Assembly: GCA_031413415.1 (NCBI GenBank)
Contig: JANOET010000273.1
Span: 1-7,762 of the forward strand
Direction: 5' to 3'
Source of the DNA: UBA668 sp031413415
GTDB taxonomy: Bacteria > Actinomycetota > Acidimicrobiia > Acidimicrobiales > Ilumatobacteraceae
Length of the DNA: 7,762 nucleotides
Under the pieces are notes generated by a model. It did no database searches. It was not told the origin of the DNA and saw nothing but the letters and a program-made list of their open reading frames with translations. The position numbers were made by a program, and so were the translations under genes. Shown here piece after piece: positions 5,756 to 7,762 of this stretch. Position 1 is the stretch's first letter; every line of letters begins with the position of its first letter.

Positions 5756-6526
5756 CTAGACACCCAACAGGGCGTCGAGTCCGACGGTGAGCCCGGGGTG
5801 GTCGGCGATGCGCTTGCACGCCAGCACCACGCCGGGCATGAAGCTGGCCCGGTCGTAGCTGTCCTGACGGATCGTCAACGTCTGGCCCTCGGCACCGAGG
5901 ATGACCTCCTGGTGCGCCACCATGCCGCGCATGCGCACCGCGTGCAGGTGGATGCCCGCCGGTCCGACCCCGCCGCGCGACCCTGGGTAGACCTCGTGCT
6001 CGGTCGGGTCGGTCGCCCACTCGGCAGACGCTGCGGCCATGCGAGTGGCCGTCGCGACGGCGGTGCCCGATGGAGCGTCGACCTTCTGGTCGTGGTGCAA
6101 CTCGATGATCTCGGCCGTCTCGAAGAACGGCGCAGCGAGCTCGGCGAAGCGCATCATCAGCACCGCGCTGATCGCGAAGTTCGCCGCGACGAGACAGTTG
6201 CTGCCGATGAACTCGGAGCGGAAGGCGGCCAGGTCGTCGTCGGTGAAACCGGTGGTGCCGACCACGGCATGAATGCCGTGCAGGGCCAGCCACGGGACGG
6301 TCACTCGCGACGCCTCGGCGACCGTGAAGTCGACCACCACCTCGCAGCCGGCCTCGGCCAGCGACCGCAGTTCGCCGGCGATGGTGATGCCGTGCACCTG
6401 GCCACCGATCGCTCGCGGGTCGACCGCAGCCACCAATTCGAGCGCAGGGTCGGCCACCACCGCGCCGCACACCGTCGCGCCCATCCTCCCACCTGCCCCG
6501 ACCACACCCACACGAATCTTGCTCAT
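5756..6526 (-). CDS. dapB: 4-hydroxy-tetrahydrodipicolinate reductase
   Basis: A 256-residue enzyme that reduces the DapA product with NAD(P)H on the way to diaminopimelate and lysine, needed for peptidoglycan. The N-terminal Rossmann motif is VGVVGAGGRMG (residues 6-16), followed by VGTTGF (89-94). The substrate-binding signature ELHHDQKVDAPSGTA contains the expected His144-His145, Lys148 and Ser153-Gly-Thr155; these correspond to the catalytic His/Lys pair known from E. coli. The C-terminal GGVGPAGIHLHAVRMRGMVAHQEV is also typical. The usual Pro in the (A/S)PNF motif is Ala here (AANFAIS), a conservative oddity. Length is normal. ATG 6526 fits the family start and has no ribosome-binding site but a TAnnnT box 6 bases upstream. 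It follows the M16 peptidase by 86 bases; this proximity is common in actinobacteria. Confidence 0.97.
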   Translation of the reverse strand: MSKIRVGVVGAGGRMGATVCGAVVADPALELVAAVDPRAIGGQVHGITIAGELRSLAEAGCEVVVDFTVAEASRVTVPWLALHGIHAVVGTTGFTDDDLAAFRSEFIGSNCLVAANFAISAVLMMRFAELAAPFFETAEIIELHHDQKVDAPSGTAVATATRMAAASAEWATDPTEHEVYPGSRGGVGPAGIHLHAVRMRGMVAHQEVILGAEGQTLTIRQDSYDRASFMPGVVLACKRIADHPGLTVGLDALLGV

Positions 6527-6532
6527 GCTGTG

Positions 6533-6538
6533 ACGGTA
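6533..6538 (-). promoter_or_regulatory. Candidate -10 box of dapB (leaderless start)
   Basis: TACCGT on the minus strand lies 6 bases before the dapB ATG, which lacks a Shine-Dalgarno sequence. Only the TAnnnT core matches and no clear -35 is seen, so this is weak. The rest of the 86-base gap (6527-6612) shows no convincing terminator; a CCCTG/CAGGG inverted pair has a loop of 12 to 13 bases. Confidence 0.3.
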
Positions 6539-6612
6539 GTCCCTGGACTGGAGAGGGGCAGGGTGCGATAGAACGGGCAGCGCACCACCGGCACCGTCGA
6601 GGCCGACGACGA

Positions 6613-7762
6613 TCAGTCGTTGGGTCCCACGGTCACCACGATCGGTTCCGTTGCGAGCACCTCGCGCACCACCGCTCGCGCTGCGTCGTGGTCGACGGCC
6701 GCCCAGCGCGCCACCTGCTCGTCGATGTCGCGCACCGCGCCGGTGGTGATCAGTTGGCCTGCGGTGCGGGCCATTCGCGCACCGGTGTCCTCCAGCCCGA
6801 GCTCGAACGAGCCGGTCAGATAACCCTTGGCGATCTCGAGTTCTTCGTCGGTGATGCCGTCGGCGACGAGCTTGTCGACCTCGTCGCGCAGCAGCCGCTG
6901 CACCTCGTCGGCGTGCTCGGGCTGTGTGCCCGCGTACATCTGGAACACGCCGGCGTCGGCGTAGGCCGACACGCCCGAGTACACGGCATAGGCGAGGCCG
7001 CGCCGCTCGCGGATCTCCTCGAACAACCGACTCGACAAGCCCCCACCGAGAACATGGTTGACCACATCGAGTGCCTCACGACGCGGGTCGAGACGAGGGA
7101 GCGCGCGGCCGCCCATGACGATGTGCACCTGTTCGGTGTCGTCGTCGATGACCACACCGTCGCCCATGCCGCCCGGCTCGGAGCGAGGCGGTCGCTCGCC
7201 GCCTTCGGCCACACCGGCGAAGGCCCCCTCGACGAGAGCGAGCAGCTCGTCGTGTTCCAGCGGCCCCACCGCAGTGACGACCATGCTGTTCGAGCGGTAG
7301 TGCTGCGCGAAGAACGCCCGAACGTCGTCGGGTTCGATGGCCTGGACGTGGGCCCGATCGCCGGCAGGGTCGCGACCGAGGGCGTGCCCGGGGAACATCG
7401 CCGCGGCGAACGCTCGATGGGCCACGTCGTCGGGCGAGTCGTCGTCCATCGCGAGCTCCTCGAGGATGACCAGTCGCTCGGCATGGACATCGTCGTCGCG
7501 TAACGCCGGGCGAGTGACGACGTCACCCAGCAGCTGGATGCAGAACTCGGCGTGGCGCGCCGGAAGCCGGCAGTAGTACGCCGTGTACTCCTTCGAGGTG
7601 AAGGCGTTGAAGTCGCCACCGCGACGGTCGACACCTCGCGACAACTCCTGCGCCGACCGGGTGTCGGTGCCCTTGAACAGCAGGTGCTCGAGGAAGTGAC
7701 TGACGCCGCTGAGCGCATCCGGCTCGTCGCGCGAGCCAACGCCGACCCAAACCCCAGTAGCC
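6613..7762 (-). CDS. M16-family zinc metallopeptidase (N-terminus outside window)
   Basis: The last 382 residues are visible; the start lies beyond the right edge, probably by some 30 residues. The inverted zinc motif HFLEH is at visible residues 22-26, where the His residues bind zinc and Glu25 is the catalytic base. The third ligand is most likely Glu102 in VILEEL. The stretch RGGDFNAFTSKEYTAYY follows the active site as usual. The C-terminal homologous half carries the hallmark GGLSSRLFEEIRERRGLAYAVYS region, with Arg and Tyr as in M16B enzymes. It is a soluble cytoplasmic or associated protease resembling mycobacterial PepR (about 438 aa). With dapB downstream, the order matches the actinobacterial pnp-peptidase-dapB region, so a polynucleotide phosphorylase gene just right of the window would be expected. 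Confidence 0.96.
   Translation of the reverse strand, partial: ATGVWVGVGSRDEPDALSGVSHFLEHLLFKGTDTRSAQELSRGVDRRGGDFNAFTSKEYTAYYCRLPARHAEFCIQLLGDVVTRPALRDDDVHAERLVILEELAMDDDSPDDVAHRAFAAAMFPGHALGRDPAGDRAHVQAIEPDDVRAFFAQHYRSNSMVVTAVGPLEHDELLALVEGAFAGVAEGGERPPRSEPGGMGDGVVIDDDTEQVHIVMGGRALPRLDPRREALDVVNHVLGGGLSSRLFEEIRERRGLAYAVYSGVSAYADAGVFQMYAGTQPEHADEVQRLLRDEVDKLVADGITDEELEIAKGYLTGSFELGLEDTGARMARTAGQLITTGAVRDIDEQVARWAAVDHDAARAVVREVLATEPIVVTVGPND

Overview
This is a GC-rich window (strong G/C third-position bias, GTG/TTG starts, several genes that look leaderless). The gene content fits an actinobacterium, most plausibly of the Acidimicrobiia/Ilumatobacter kind. That placement is inference: no rRNA or other marker is present. 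The region is densely packed, with nine protein genes, no intergenic stretch over about 90 bases, and no RNA genes, mobile elements or CRISPR. Eight genes are on the minus strand and one on the plus strand.

From right to left: (i) 7762-6613 is an M16-family zinc peptidase whose start lies beyond the window. It is followed at 6526-5756 by dapB, the dihydrodipicolinate reductase of lysine/diaminopimelate synthesis. This peptidase-dapB order resembles the conserved pnp-M16 peptidase-dapB neighbourhood of actinobacteria. (ii) A plus-strand integral membrane protein (5116-5748), weakly DedA/VTT-like, converges on dapB with only 7 bases between the stops. (iii) Divergent from it, 5063-1517 is a tight five-gene minus-strand block: a type-1 copper (cupredoxin) lipoprotein, a right-handed beta-helix lipoprotein, a DUF1996 lipoprotein with a His-rich N-terminus, a universal stress protein and a 79-aa protein of unknown function. 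The first three each carry their own lipobox, so this looks like a cell-surface module with a possible copper link, co-expressed with a cytoplasmic stress protein. (iv) 1446-1 is a TetR-type repressor followed 13 bases later by a diiron ferritin-like protein that runs off the left edge. A 15-bp palindrome sits in the spacer of the TetR promoter, pointing to autoregulation.

Points of most interest are the three-lipoprotein copper/beta-helix/DUF1996 block, the TetR operator with an apparently leaderless start, a perfect 15-bp in-frame tandem duplication next to an iron-ligand helix of the diiron protein, and overlapping divergent -10 boxes between the cupredoxin and membrane-protein genes. Nothing here clearly amounts to an entirely new defence or mobile system.
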